Assembly: GCA_047125605.1 (NCBI GenBank)
Contig: CP138932.1
Location: 496,001-560,000 of the forward strand
Direction: 5' to 3'
DNA length: 64,000 nucleotides
DNA from: JAKVBK01 sp022447275
Lineage (GTDB): Bacteria; Pseudomonadota; Alphaproteobacteria; Rhodobacterales; Rhodobacteraceae
This document shows, piece after piece, positions 16,118-24,804 of the stretch. The notes beneath the pieces were generated by a model, which was not told where the DNA came from, ran no database searches, and worked only from the letters and a program-made list of their open reading frames with translations. The position numbers were made by a program, and so were the translations under genes. The first letter of the stretch is position 1. Every line of letters begins with the position of its first letter.

Positions 16118-17108
16118 TCACGCGCTAAAAACTCCCGCCATATAGGCACCAAGCAGCTGCCCTTCGCTGTGCTTGAGGCTTGTACGGGCTGATGCGCCGT
16201 AGTCCTCAAAGCGGCCATCCGCAAGCTCTGGGAAGAGCATGAGGATTTCATCTCGCGTGGCCTGATCCAAGGCTTTCCAGCCCTGTTCACCGGGATGGAA
16301 GCTCTCTGATGGTGCGCCCTCAGTTCAGATGATCTCATGGGTATCAAAGAGCATGTGGAAGTACTCTACCTCGCCCCCCCCCCCCATCCCGCAGGATGGA
16401 GTGGTCATTCACAAGCGACTTGGCGGTCACCAGCACTTCCTCTTCGCCAAAGAGCATTTCTGCCTGCCAGCCTTGCAGCAGCATGCGTTGTTGGGGACTT
16501 ACGCGCAGGTCTCGGTTGTTCCCGAGCGCGCCCTTGCGGATCAGGATCGGGGCGAGATCTCCCGTTGCAGGCCGTTTTGATGAGCCGATCCAGCGTATGG
16601 GCTGATAGCCGCGGTCCATCGTTAGAACCAGATCACCCGCGACTAGGCCTTCAATGCAGCGGTCGCCGCTTACCGTTGCGATCTGAGTGCCAGAGGTGAA
16701 GCAGACGGGAGCAAAGTCTGTCCACGGTGTTGTTCCGTCGCCGCTGACGACACGGATCGTGTATGTGGCACCATCGACTAGCGGGGGCTTGGTCATCGCG
16801 AACAATAGCAATGATCCGCTTGAAAATACAAATTCACCGTCATTAAACATGAAAGGTATAGTGTGTACTTCACCCGTTGAAGTGTTGGTGAAGGACCGCA
16901 TGGCTCCAGTCATCAACGGTCCCGCCGTAGGCATCCCAAAAACGTCATTTTGTCCAGTTTGGTTGCTATATCCTTCGGGTGGAGAGGGATTAATATCTCC
17001 GAAAGTCGCATTGGAATCTGTTACCGCGAGCACCTCAACATTACTTGCGTCAAACGTGAATGAGCCAGTGCTCGGAGCAAGGAACGTGACTAAGTCATAA
17101 CGTGGCAT
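16118..17108 (-). pseudogene. Hint-domain (hedgehog/intein-like) protein, broken
   Basis: The gene starts at ATG 17108 with TAAGGAG upstream. An N-terminal variable region is followed by the Hint domain (CFTSGTQIATVSGD, then GLVAGDLVLTMDRGYQPIRWIG), the form common in Roseobacters. A run of 12 G on the coding strand shifts the frame after residue 240, so the present product ends at 16344. In the other frame the expected C-terminus continues (EVEYFHMLFDTHEII, later GEQGWKALDQATRDEI, ending LLGAYMAGVFSA at 16118). It is also cut by a TGA where Trp is expected after HEII. Two independent lesions make this a decaying gene. Related proteins are thought to be secreted or self-processing. Confidence 0.75.
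16374..16385. repeat. 12-bp poly-C/poly-G tract in the Hint pseudogene
   Basis: Twelve consecutive C on the plus strand, inside the coding region. Eleven or eight would restore the downstream frame (an Asp-Gly-run-Glu-Val-Glu-Tyr join). Such tracts are slippage-prone and are also hard to sequence. Confidence 0.9.
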
Positions 17109-17659
17109 CAGTTTACTCCTTAAGGAGAATACCTGGCAGTTTGTCTCTTTTGGACACGCACAGTTTCACTGCGCCGAGCTGTCCGAAGGGGCTTTGCAAT
17201 TCGGCCGAACTGACCATCGACAGTTCTCCAGCAGTGGTCATTTCAGTGCTGAAATTTCGAGCCCGCAAATGCTCGGTTGTTCGCATGTCCCAACTTCAGT
17301 GGTAGACGGCGCATCCTGTCCAAGCCACGTCTCCTTCGGGTAGGATAAGTGTCCGTTAAGATAGAATTAGGCTAGATGCCCATTCTAAATCGTTTCTTGG
17401 GAGGTGACTGTTTTCTTTGGGGAAACAGTGCGCGAAGTGAACCAAGGGTGTTCGCGGCGCCGGTTTTGCGGCTCTCGCAGATTACTTCGGCAATCCTGAA
17501 GTCAGGTGCGCGTTCGTTTGTGCCCAAGACAACCCATCTGCATTAGAATGCACTCCGGCAGTGGACTGGTTGAGCCTTCCATTTACAGTATCGTCCGCAA
17601 AGGATGCTTACCGATCATCTCTACGTTACCCGGCGCCCTCTCACAGGGCGCGGGGCGCA
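17109..17659. other. Intergenic region, no convincing gene
   Basis: About 550 bases. The left end holds the Hint gene's ribosome binding site. A 56-residue frame (17376-17546, starting MPILNRFLGG) has no clear binding site and no recognisable family, so I do not call it. GCGCCCT at 17633-17639 and AGGGCGC at 17645-17651 form a hairpin just past the cytosine deaminase stop. Confidence 0.45.
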
Positions 17660-18940
17660 CTATTGGCCAATCTTTGCCTCGTCGAGATCCTTGGGCGTGT
17701 CACTCAGGGAGAGCTGGTGGGTGACCGGCTCAGAGCGCGAAATCACGCGCCCTTTGCGTACTACGGCCATCCGGTGGGCACGCAGGCGAATGGCATCGAT
17801 CTTGTTGGATGCCTGCAGCAGTACGAAATTCGCTGCCGCGCCTTTGTTAACGCCATATCCCTCCAGCCCCATGATTTCAGCGGAATTGCTTGTCACCGCA
17901 TCAAAGCACCATTCCATATCGGCCCGGCTGGACAATTGCCCCACATGCAGCCCCATGAATGCCACATCCAGCATGTCGGCTTTGCCCAATGAATACCACG
18001 GATCCATCACGCAATCAGAGCCAAAGCCCACAGTGATGCCCGCATCGCGCAATTCGCGCACCCGGGTTTGGCCCCGGCGCTTGGGGTAGCTGTCATGCCG
18101 GCCCTGCAACATGATGTTGATCAGCGGATTGGGCACTGCGTGCACGCCGGCCTCAACCATCAACGGGATCAGCTTCGAGACATAGTAATTGTCCATGGAA
18201 TGCATGGAGGTCAGGTGTGATCCAGCAACCCGTCCCTGCAGCCCCAACCTTTGGGTCTCAAAAGCCAGCGTTTCAATGTGCCGGCTCAAGGGATCATCGC
18301 TTTCGTCGCAATGCATATCGACCCGCAAACCGCGCTCTGCGGCCAGTTCGCACAGCAGGCGCACGCTTTCAGCACCGTCCGCCATGGTCCGTTCGAAATG
18401 TGGGATCCCGCCCACAACATCCACCCCCATATCCAACGCTCGGATCGTGTTCTGAAGGGCTGAGGGGTCGCGCAGCACACCATCCTGGGGAAAGGCCACG
18501 AGTTGCAGATCGAGCACGTCCTTGACCTGTGCGCGGACCTCCAGAAGCGCCTCGACACCGGTCAGCCGATCATCACAGGTGTCCACGTGGCTGCGGATGG
18601 CACCGATGCCCTTGGCCACCGCCAATTCGCAATATTGTACCGCGCGCGCAACGATCTCATCGACGGTCTGAATCTCCTTGAGTTCGCCCCACAGGGCGAT
18701 GCCCTCCAGCAAGGTGCCTGAGATATTCATCCGCGGACGGCCCAGCGACAGCGTGGCGTCCATGTGGAAATGGGGATCCACAAAGGGGGGAGAGACGAGG
18801 TACCCCCCGGCATCCAGCACCTCTTTAGCCGGTGCCGTGATGCCGGGCTCAAGCGCTGCGATGGCGCCATCACGACACGCGATGTCTATCCCGCTGCGCC
18901 CATCCGTGAGGGTGGCATTTTTGACGATCAGATCGAACAT
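17660..18940 (-). CDS. codA: Cytosine deaminase family amidohydrolase
   Basis: Hydrolyses cytosine to uracil and ammonia; relatives act on isoguanine or isocytosine. In the 426-residue protein the metal motif is PHFHMD near 56-61. HVDTCDD, then HCDESDDP (the His and Glu of the active site) and GSDCVMDPW (the catalytic Asp) complete the amidohydrolase site. The start has AGGAG upstream. It is the last gene of a five-gene operon with a BMP-type importer, 9 bases after the second permease. The context supports a nucleobase as both the transported and the hydrolysed compound. Confidence 0.87.
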   Translation of the reverse strand: MFDLIVKNATLTDGRSGIDIACRDGAIAALEPGITAPAKEVLDAGGYLVSPPFVDPHFHMDATLSLGRPRMNISGTLLEGIALWGELKEIQTVDEIVARAVQYCELAVAKGIGAIRSHVDTCDDRLTGVEALLEVRAQVKDVLDLQLVAFPQDGVLRDPSALQNTIRALDMGVDVVGGIPHFERTMADGAESVRLLCELAAERGLRVDMHCDESDDPLSRHIETLAFETQRLGLQGRVAGSHLTSMHSMDNYYVSKLIPLMVEAGVHAVPNPLINIMLQGRHDSYPKRRGQTRVRELRDAGITVGFGSDCVMDPWYSLGKADMLDVAFMGLHVGQLSSRADMEWCFDAVTSNSAEIMGLEGYGVNKGAAANFVLLQASNKIDAIRLRAHRMAVVRKGRVISRSEPVTHQLSLSDTPKDLDEAKIGQ

Positions 18941-18949
18941 GGCAGGCTC

Positions 18950-19894
18950 CTATCTCTGGCCCTTAAACCAGGGTGTCAGCAAGGCGCGTGGGTAATCCAC
19001 GGAGCGGGCTGCGATGACCAGCGCGATGATTGAAAGGATATAGGGTGCCATCAAGAAGATCTGCCCCGGAACCAAGGCCCCCATCTCCGTCTGTAGCCGG
19101 ACCTGCAGCGCGTCGAACGCTCCGAACAGAACGGCGCCAAACAGGGCTTTCCCCGGTTGCCATCCTGCAAAAATCACGAGGGCAATGCACACCCATCCGC
19201 GGCCATTCACCATTCCGAAAAAGAAGGCATCGAAGGCAGACATCGTGAGGAAGGCCCCTCCAAGCGCCATGAGCGCTGAGCCCGCAACGAGCGCGCCCAT
19301 GCGCAGCCCATAAACAGACAGGCCTTGGGCATCCACGCTGTCCGGGTTGTCGCCCACCGCCTTGATCGCAACCCCAAGGCCTGTGCGTTGCAACACATAC
19401 CAGACCAGCAGCACCATCAGCAGCGCCAGCCACGTCAGGGCGGTTTGCTGAAATAGGACCGGACCCAGAAAAGGCAGGTCAGACAACACAGGGATGTCGA
19501 GGGCCTGAAAGGGTTCAATCCGGGGTGGCGATGAGACATTGGGAAGGGCGGTGCGATAGGTGAAATAGCTGGCTGAGGTGGCAAACAGGGTGATCCCAAG
19601 CCCTGAGACATGCTGGGAGAGCCCAAGCGGCACTGTTAGAATGGCATGGAGCAAGCCGAAAATTGCGCCAGCGCACGCGGCGACGAGGACACCGCCCCAC
19701 AGGCCAGCGCCCAGCCAGACAGCCATCCAGCCGCACATGGCACCGACGACGAAGATTCCCTCGATGCCAAGATTGAGAACCCCGGCGCGCTCACAGAGCA
19801 GCGCACCCAACACCCCGAAAATCAGGGGCGTTGCAATGCGCAGCGAGGCCGCCCAGAAGCTTTCGCTGATCAAGATATTCAGCAGGTCTGTCAT
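18950..19894 (-). CDS. BMP-type ABC transporter permease 2 (NupQ/YufQ-like)
   Basis: A 314-residue permease of the branched-chain/ribose (BPD_transp_2) type, with about eight hydrophobic segments. The ATPLIFGVLGALLCERAGVLNLGIEG motif (residues 22-46, written for position) is the hallmark of the nucleoside subgroup, followed by a second conserved block, DNPDSVDAQGLSVYGLR. It overlaps the first permease gene by 4 bases. With its partner it forms the membrane channel for a nucleoside or nucleobase. Confidence 0.88.
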   Translation of the reverse strand: MTDLLNILISESFWAASLRIATPLIFGVLGALLCERAGVLNLGIEGIFVVGAMCGWMAVWLGAGLWGGVLVAACAGAIFGLLHAILTVPLGLSQHVSGLGITLFATSASYFTYRTALPNVSSPPRIEPFQALDIPVLSDLPFLGPVLFQQTALTWLALLMVLLVWYVLQRTGLGVAIKAVGDNPDSVDAQGLSVYGLRMGALVAGSALMALGGAFLTMSAFDAFFFGMVNGRGWVCIALVIFAGWQPGKALFGAVLFGAFDALQVRLQTEMGALVPGQIFLMAPYILSIIALVIAARSVDYPRALLTPWFKGQR

Positions 19895-20964
19895 GTTGCG
19901 CTCCCTGCTTTCTCGGACCGTACGATGCGGTATTTGGCGATGAAGCTGCCGACCAGCACGCAGAGAAGCGAGACCGACACAACCAGATCGGCCAGAAATG
20001 AAGAAACCCCCATGGCACGGCTCATCCCGTCGGCGCCAACGAACACGGATGCGATGAACAGGGCCGCGATCACTACGCCGATGGGGGACAGGCCTGCCAA
20101 CATCGCGACGACGATACCGGTATACCCGAACCCGGGTGACAAATCGGCTGTCAGATATCCCTTCAGACCGGCCACTTCGCTGACACCGGCCAACCCGGCC
20201 AGCCCGCCCGAGATGATTGCCACACCGTAGAGCGAGCGTTTCACATTGATCCCCGCATGGCGCGCTGCCGCTGCGTTCTCACCCACTGCGCGCAGCTTGA
20301 AGCCCCAAACCGATCGCGCCAGCATAAACTGCGCGATCACCGCAAGCACCACGGCGAGGATCAGCCCCGAATGCACGCGCATCCGGTCCATCAGCGGGGG
20401 CAGCATGCCTTGGTCGAGCACGGGCGCTGATTGGGGCCAGCCCAGGCCCATCGGGTCTTGCAGGGGGCCCTCCAGCATCATCTGCACGAAGATCAGGATA
20501 ATGAAGTTCAGCAAAAGGGTGGTGACCACTTCATCAGCCCCGAAGCGGATCTTGAGATAGGTGGGGGCGGCCATGCCCGCTGCCCCGGCGGCTGCGCCCA
20601 ACAGAATGATAATCGGGACCAGCAAGACGCCAGAGATGTCCAGCACACCAGATCCAATCGCCACGGCCGCCATCGCCCCGAGGTACAGTTGCCCCTCGCC
20701 GCCGATATTCCAAAGCTTTGCCCGGAATGCCAACGCCGCAGCAAGCCCCGTGAAGATGAGCGGAGTGGCGCGCGTCAGCATCTCTGTGATCGAAAAGACA
20801 GAACCAAAGACGCCTTTGAACATTTCACCATAGGCCGTGATCGGATTGGCCCCGGCAGCCATTAGCGGGATGGCCGCGAACCCGAGCGCAATCAGAGCGG
20901 ACAAGACCGGAACGCCGATGGAAAAGGTTTTTGATGTGGCCGCGCGCGGCTCAATCCGGATCAT
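19891..20964 (-). CDS. BMP-type ABC transporter permease 1 (NupP/YufP-like)
   Basis: A 357-residue permease. It has the matching ATPLIFTGLAAALAFRAKLWNIGGEG block near 70 and the GENAAAARHAGINVKRSLYG block near 230. Both are diagnostic for this transporter class. About nine hydrophobic spans are visible. It overlaps the ATPase gene upstream and the second permease downstream by 4 bases each, so stoichiometric coupling is likely. Confidence 0.88.
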   Translation of the reverse strand: MIRIEPRAATSKTFSIGVPVLSALIALGFAAIPLMAAGANPITAYGEMFKGVFGSVFSITEMLTRATPLIFTGLAAALAFRAKLWNIGGEGQLYLGAMAAVAIGSGVLDISGVLLVPIIILLGAAAGAAGMAAPTYLKIRFGADEVVTTLLLNFIILIFVQMMLEGPLQDPMGLGWPQSAPVLDQGMLPPLMDRMRVHSGLILAVVLAVIAQFMLARSVWGFKLRAVGENAAAARHAGINVKRSLYGVAIISGGLAGLAGVSEVAGLKGYLTADLSPGFGYTGIVVAMLAGLSPIGVVIAALFIASVFVGADGMSRAMGVSSFLADLVVSVSLLCVLVGSFIAKYRIVRSEKAGSAT

Positions 20965-22478
20965 GCTGCCACCCCTGCCATCATCAGGCCGATCTGCTCG
21001 CGTTCAGTTGTCGGGGCCTGCGTGAGTTGCCCATCGCGGATCACAAAGATGCGGTCCGCAAGCCCAAGAATTTCATCGAGGTCTTCTGAGATCAGCACAA
21101 TGCCAGCGCCTCGCGCGCGGGCCTCCAAAAGGCGTTGGCCCACGGCCGCAGCGGCCCCCATGTCGAGGCCGCGGGTGGGTTGATTGGCAAGGATCAAACG
21201 CGGGGAGCGCTCGAACACCCGGGCCAAGATCAGCTTTTGGATGTTGCCCCCCGAAAGCAGGCGCGCGGGGGCTCCGACGCCAGGGCCGCGCACGTCATAG
21301 GCGGTGGCCAAGCGCGCCGCGTTCTCGGTAATCGCCTCGCGGCGCAGCAGCCCCATGGATTGGATATCTGGATCGTCAAGCCGCTCGATGACCATGTTTT
21401 CGGCCACGCTCATCGCTCCGACGATGCCTTCATGGTGCCTGTCTTCGGGGATCCGTCCGACCCCGGCCTCCACCATGCGTGCAGGTGTCGGGTTCTCGAT
21501 TGCTGCGCCATCAACGGCCACCGTGCCGGCATCCGGTGTTGTAAGGCCCGCAATGACGCGGGCAAGCCCGCTCTGACCGTTTCCGGAAATTCCGGCAATG
21601 CCGACGATCTCGCGTGCATTGATGGTCAGGCTGACGTCCTCAAGGCTTTCGCGCTCTGAGCGGCCCTTCACAGCCACGTTTGTCAAACTCAGGACAGGCG
21701 CCCCGGCGGCGATCTGATCCCGCGCCACCTTTGGTGTGTCTGCGCCGACCATCATGCGTGCAATCTTGGCCTCATCCGCCTCAGTGGTGGCCATCTCGCC
21801 GACTTTCTTGCCATGTCGCAGGACCGCGATCCGATCTGAAAAGGCCAGAACTTCCCGCAGCTTATGACTGATGAAGATCACCGAAAGACCGTCCGCCACC
21901 ATCGCGCGGATATTGCTGAACAGCGTGTCCGCCTCCTGCGGGGGCAGCACGGCTGTGGGCTCATCCAGCACAAGAATACGGGCATCGCGGTAGAGGGCCT
22001 TCAGGATTTCCACACGCTGGCGTTCACCAACCGAAAGCTGGCCGACTGGCACATCCAGCGGGGCTTTCAGACCACTGCGCGCAATGATGCCCTCAATCCG
22101 GGCGCGCGCGGCTGCCCGATTGCGGCGCAGGGCAAGCAACGGCTCGGAGCCGAGGGTGATGTTGTCCAGCGCATTGATGTTTTCAGCCAATGCGAAATGC
22201 TGGTGGACCATCCCAATCCCGGCAGCAAGCGCCGCCTGCGGATGGCCCAAGGGCAGGGGCTGCAAGATGCCCTGCGCATCGGCCACCTCAACACGGCCTG
22301 CGTCGGGCAGGTAATGCCCGAACAGCATATTCATCAATGTGGTTTTGCCTGCCCCGTTTTCACCGAGCAAGGCAAGAACCTCTCCCTTGTGCAAAGTCAG
22401 GGAGACATCGTCATTTGCAATCACCGGGCCGAAGCGCTTGCTCAGGCCGGTCAGCGTCAAAACTGTCTTTGGTGTCAT
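20961..22478 (-). CDS. BMP-type ABC transporter ATPase (two fused ATPase domains)
   Basis: A double ATPase of about 505 residues, as in RbsA/NupO proteins. Domain 1 has Walker A GENGAGKTT, the signature LSVGERQRVEI and Walker B ILVLDEPT. Domain 2 has GISGNGQSG in place of a normal Walker A, the signature LLSGGNIQKLILARV, and LILANQPTRGLD. The second site is therefore degenerate in the way usual for the family. The start is uncertain. A GTG at 22496 lies inside a hairpin loop, so I chose ATG 22478 just after it, though no strong binding site precedes either. Confidence 0.88.
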   Translation of the reverse strand: MTPKTVLTLTGLSKRFGPVIANDDVSLTLHKGEVLALLGENGAGKTTLMNMLFGHYLPDAGRVEVADAQGILQPLPLGHPQAALAAGIGMVHQHFALAENINALDNITLGSEPLLALRRNRAAARARIEGIIARSGLKAPLDVPVGQLSVGERQRVEILKALYRDARILVLDEPTAVLPPQEADTLFSNIRAMVADGLSVIFISHKLREVLAFSDRIAVLRHGKKVGEMATTEADEAKIARMMVGADTPKVARDQIAAGAPVLSLTNVAVKGRSERESLEDVSLTINAREIVGIAGISGNGQSGLARVIAGLTTPDAGTVAVDGAAIENPTPARMVEAGVGRIPEDRHHEGIVGAMSVAENMVIERLDDPDIQSMGLLRREAITENAARLATAYDVRGPGVGAPARLLSGGNIQKLILARVFERSPRLILANQPTRGLDMGAAAAVGQRLLEARARGAGIVLISEDLDEILGLADRIFVIRDGQLTQAPTTEREQIGLMMAGVAA

Positions 22479-22485
22479 ATGAAAC

Positions 22486-22508
22486 GGGCCGGCCACGTGG
22501 GCCGACCC
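22486..22508 (-). terminator. Intra-operon hairpin between the binding-protein and ATPase genes
   Basis: On the minus strand GGGUCGGCC pairs with GGCCGGCCC (9 bp, one G-U) around a five-base loop. There is no U-run. It follows the binding-protein stop directly and probably lowers expression of the later genes or protects the upstream message. Confidence 0.5.
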
Positions 22509-22516
22509 AACCTGTC

Positions 22517-23503
22517 TTAGTTGTCAGAGACAGGACGTTGGTCGTTCACGTTCACACGGAACATTCCGTCCAGGATGTCGGCCTCTCTGGCCTTTACTGC
22601 GCTCACCGTTTCCGGTGCCACGAGGCTTTCATCCAACACGAGGGAGCCGCCACCAAACGCCATGAAGCTGAACTGGCCATAATCGATTGCCTCGAAGGTG
22701 CCGGAAGTCACGTTTTCCACGGCCTTGTCGATCGTGGCTTCCATGTGCCAGATCGCGGAAGCGAGGATCGTGCCCGGGTAATCGCCCGATGTGTCGATGA
22801 CATTGCCGATGGCGGGCACGCCGCGCTCCACGGCGGCATCCGATACACCAAAACGCTCGGCATACATGACGTCAGCGCCCGCATCCATCATGGCAAAGGC
22901 GCTTTCCTTGGCCTTTGGCGGATCATACCAGCTGTCGATGAAGTTCACGAGGAACTTGACGTCTGGGTTCACTTCGCGTGCGCCGTCCATGAAGGCGTGC
23001 ATCAGGCGGTTGACCTCGGGGATTGCGTATCCGCCGACCATGCCAATCAAGTTTGACTCGGTGGCGGCGCCTGCAACCATGCCCGACAGATAGGACGGCT
23101 CGTGAATCCAGTTGTCAAAAACCGAGAAATTGGGCCCAACGGGTCCAAATGATGATCCCATGAGAAAGGCTGTTTCCGGATAGTCGCCGGCAACTTTACG
23201 TGCAGCTCGTTCCAGGCCGAACACTTCGCCAACGATCAGCTGCATGCCCTGTTCGGCATATTCGCGCATCACCCGCTCGTAGTCGGTGTTGGCCACGTTC
23301 TCGGAGTAGGTGTATTCGATGTCGCCGCGCTCTGCGGCCGCATTGAGCGCCTTGTGAATGCGGCTGATCCACTGTTGCTCGACGGGCAGGGTATAGATCG
23401 CTGCGACCTTGATGGCCTCTGCTGCGGCAATCCCTGCTGAAGCGAGTGTCGATGCAGCGACAGCTGCTGCAAGAAACACGCGTCTTGTGGCTCTAAAGTT
23501 CAT
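22517..23503 (-). CDS. BMP family nucleoside/nucleobase-binding protein
   Basis: A 328-residue periplasmic protein of the Med/PnrA (BMP) family. The signal peptide has a twin-Arg-like MNFRATRRVFLAAAV start and an AGIAAAEA cleavage region. The family motifs YTYSENVANTDY, the GEVFGLERAARKVAGDYP block, and the N-terminal IYTLPVEQQWI are present. ATG 23503 was chosen over TTG 23509 because GGGGGA lies 9 bases before it. It leads the transporter/cytosine deaminase operon. Family members bind purine nucleosides, but the codA neighbour suggests a pyrimidine or other nucleobase ligand here. Confidence 0.85.
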   Translation of the reverse strand: MNFRATRRVFLAAAVAASTLASAGIAAAEAIKVAAIYTLPVEQQWISRIHKALNAAAERGDIEYTYSENVANTDYERVMREYAEQGMQLIVGEVFGLERAARKVAGDYPETAFLMGSSFGPVGPNFSVFDNWIHEPSYLSGMVAGAATESNLIGMVGGYAIPEVNRLMHAFMDGAREVNPDVKFLVNFIDSWYDPPKAKESAFAMMDAGADVMYAERFGVSDAAVERGVPAIGNVIDTSGDYPGTILASAIWHMEATIDKAVENVTSGTFEAIDYGQFSFMAFGGGSLVLDESLVAPETVSAVKAREADILDGMFRVNVNDQRPVSDN

Positions 23504-23752
23504 TGGCAAATATCCCCCATATAGGTTGTTGGCACATCAGAGGTGCTGATATTTTTTTCAGCCGGTCAAATTCTTCAGTGGCCAGCTGTGCCGATTATCG
23601 ACCTGTTTGATTAAATCGCGTGTAACTCCGCCTGAAAACCTCTCAACTGCAAATATTTTTGGCGCTTTGTGGCGCGCAGCGTTTTGCGCTGTGCGGATGT
23701 AAGAGGATGTGTGCACCAATTGGCGCGCCGAGACATACGCTGCTCAGCGATG

Positions 23753-23782
23753 AAAAAGGGCGGCCCGAAAGCCGCCCTTTTT
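23753..23782. terminator. Strong bidirectional terminator after acuI
   Basis: AAAAAGGGCGGC (23753-23764) and GCCGCCCTTTTT (23771-23782) form a perfect 12-bp stem with a six-base loop, flanked by A- and T-runs. It lies 30 bases beyond the acuI stop, so it should end the DMSP operon. The rest of the gap 23504-23812 is the promoter region of the BMP operon; I see no gene in it. Confidence 0.85.
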
Positions 23783-23812
23783 GTGGTGCATGTGCTGAGA
23801 AATAAAATCAGA

Positions 23813-24796
23813 TCAGGCGTTTAGATCTACGACGACGCGCCCTTTGACCTGGCCTTTCAGGATGTCCTTGCCCAGCTGGGGCAGATCGGACAGGGTGGCG
23901 GGCTGTACCATCGCGTCGAGCTTTTCCATGGGTAGATCAACGGCGATCCGTTTCCACGCTTCCACGCGGTTTTCGGTGGGCTGCATGACGCTGTCGATGC
24001 CCAGCAGGTTTACGCCGCGCAGCAGAAAGGGGATCACAGTGGCGGGCAGACCGGCGCCGCCTGCAAGGCCCACGGCAGAAACGCTGGCGCCATATTGCAT
24101 CTGTCCGAGCACCCGCGCGAGCATTGCACCACCGACGGCATCGACGCAGCCGCCCCAGGTTTCCGCTTCCAGCGGACGCTTGGTTGTCTCGTTGATTTCG
24201 TCACGCATGATGATCTGTGTTGCGCCCAGACCGCGCAGATAGTCTTCGGTTTCCGGACGGCCGGTCACGGCGGCAACTTCGTGCCCGAGGTTAGACAAGA
24301 TAGCTGTTGCCACAGAGCCTACGCCCCCTGCTGCGCCTGTCACAAGAACAGGGCCCTTCTTGATGCCATGCTTTTCCAGCGCCATCACGGCCAGCATTGC
24401 AGTGAAGCCAGCGGTGCCGACGGCCATCGCCTGACGGGGGGTGAGGCCTTCGGGCAGAGGTACCAGCATGTCGCCGGGCACCCGGGCCTTCTGGGCATAG
24501 CCGCCCCAGCGGTTTTCACCGACGCGCCAACCGGTGAGCACCACCTTGTCGCCGGGCTTGTAGCGCTCGTCGGAGGAGCTTTCCACCGTGCCCGCAAAGT
24601 CGATGCCCGGCACATGTGGATAGGTCCGCACCAATCCGCCGCCGGGGCCGATGCACAGGCCGTCCTTATAGTTCACGGTCGAGTACTCAACGGCAACGGT
24701 CACATTGCCCTCGGGCAGCTGATCCTCGTTGATTTCGGCGACAGAGGCAGAGGTTTTGCCTTCTTCGTTTTTCTCGACGAGCAGTGCTTTAAACAT
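23813..24796 (-). CDS. acuI: Acryloyl-CoA reductase (NADPH)
   Basis: Reduces toxic acryloyl-CoA to propionyl-CoA during DMSP breakdown. It is a 327-residue medium-chain dehydrogenase without zinc: MFKALLVEKN start, YSTVNYKDGLC near 38-48, VPGIDFAGTV, the cofactor motif TGAAGGVGSVA near 150, and DAVGGAMLARVLG. These match the YhdH/AcuI subgroup. A longer upstream frame runs into dmdA, so the ATG 8 bases after the dmdA stop was taken. The place directly after dmdA is the same as in Ruegeria pomeroyi. The propionyl-CoA ligase gene prpE lies 16 kb away. Confidence 0.92.
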   Translation of the reverse strand: MFKALLVEKNEEGKTSASVAEINEDQLPEGNVTVAVEYSTVNYKDGLCIGPGGGLVRTYPHVPGIDFAGTVESSSDERYKPGDKVVLTGWRVGENRWGGYAQKARVPGDMLVPLPEGLTPRQAMAVGTAGFTAMLAVMALEKHGIKKGPVLVTGAAGGVGSVATAILSNLGHEVAAVTGRPETEDYLRGLGATQIIMRDEINETTKRPLEAETWGGCVDAVGGAMLARVLGQMQYGASVSAVGLAGGAGLPATVIPFLLRGVNLLGIDSVMQPTENRVEAWKRIAVDLPMEKLDAMVQPATLSDLPQLGKDILKGQVKGRVVVDLNA

Positions 24797-24804
24797 GGGT
24801 TTTC

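Noticed and set aside
17376..17546. A 56-residue ORF starting MPILNRFLGG
   Set aside because: No Shine-Dalgarno, no recognised family and no coupling to a neighbour; it could be chance or an old gene fragment.
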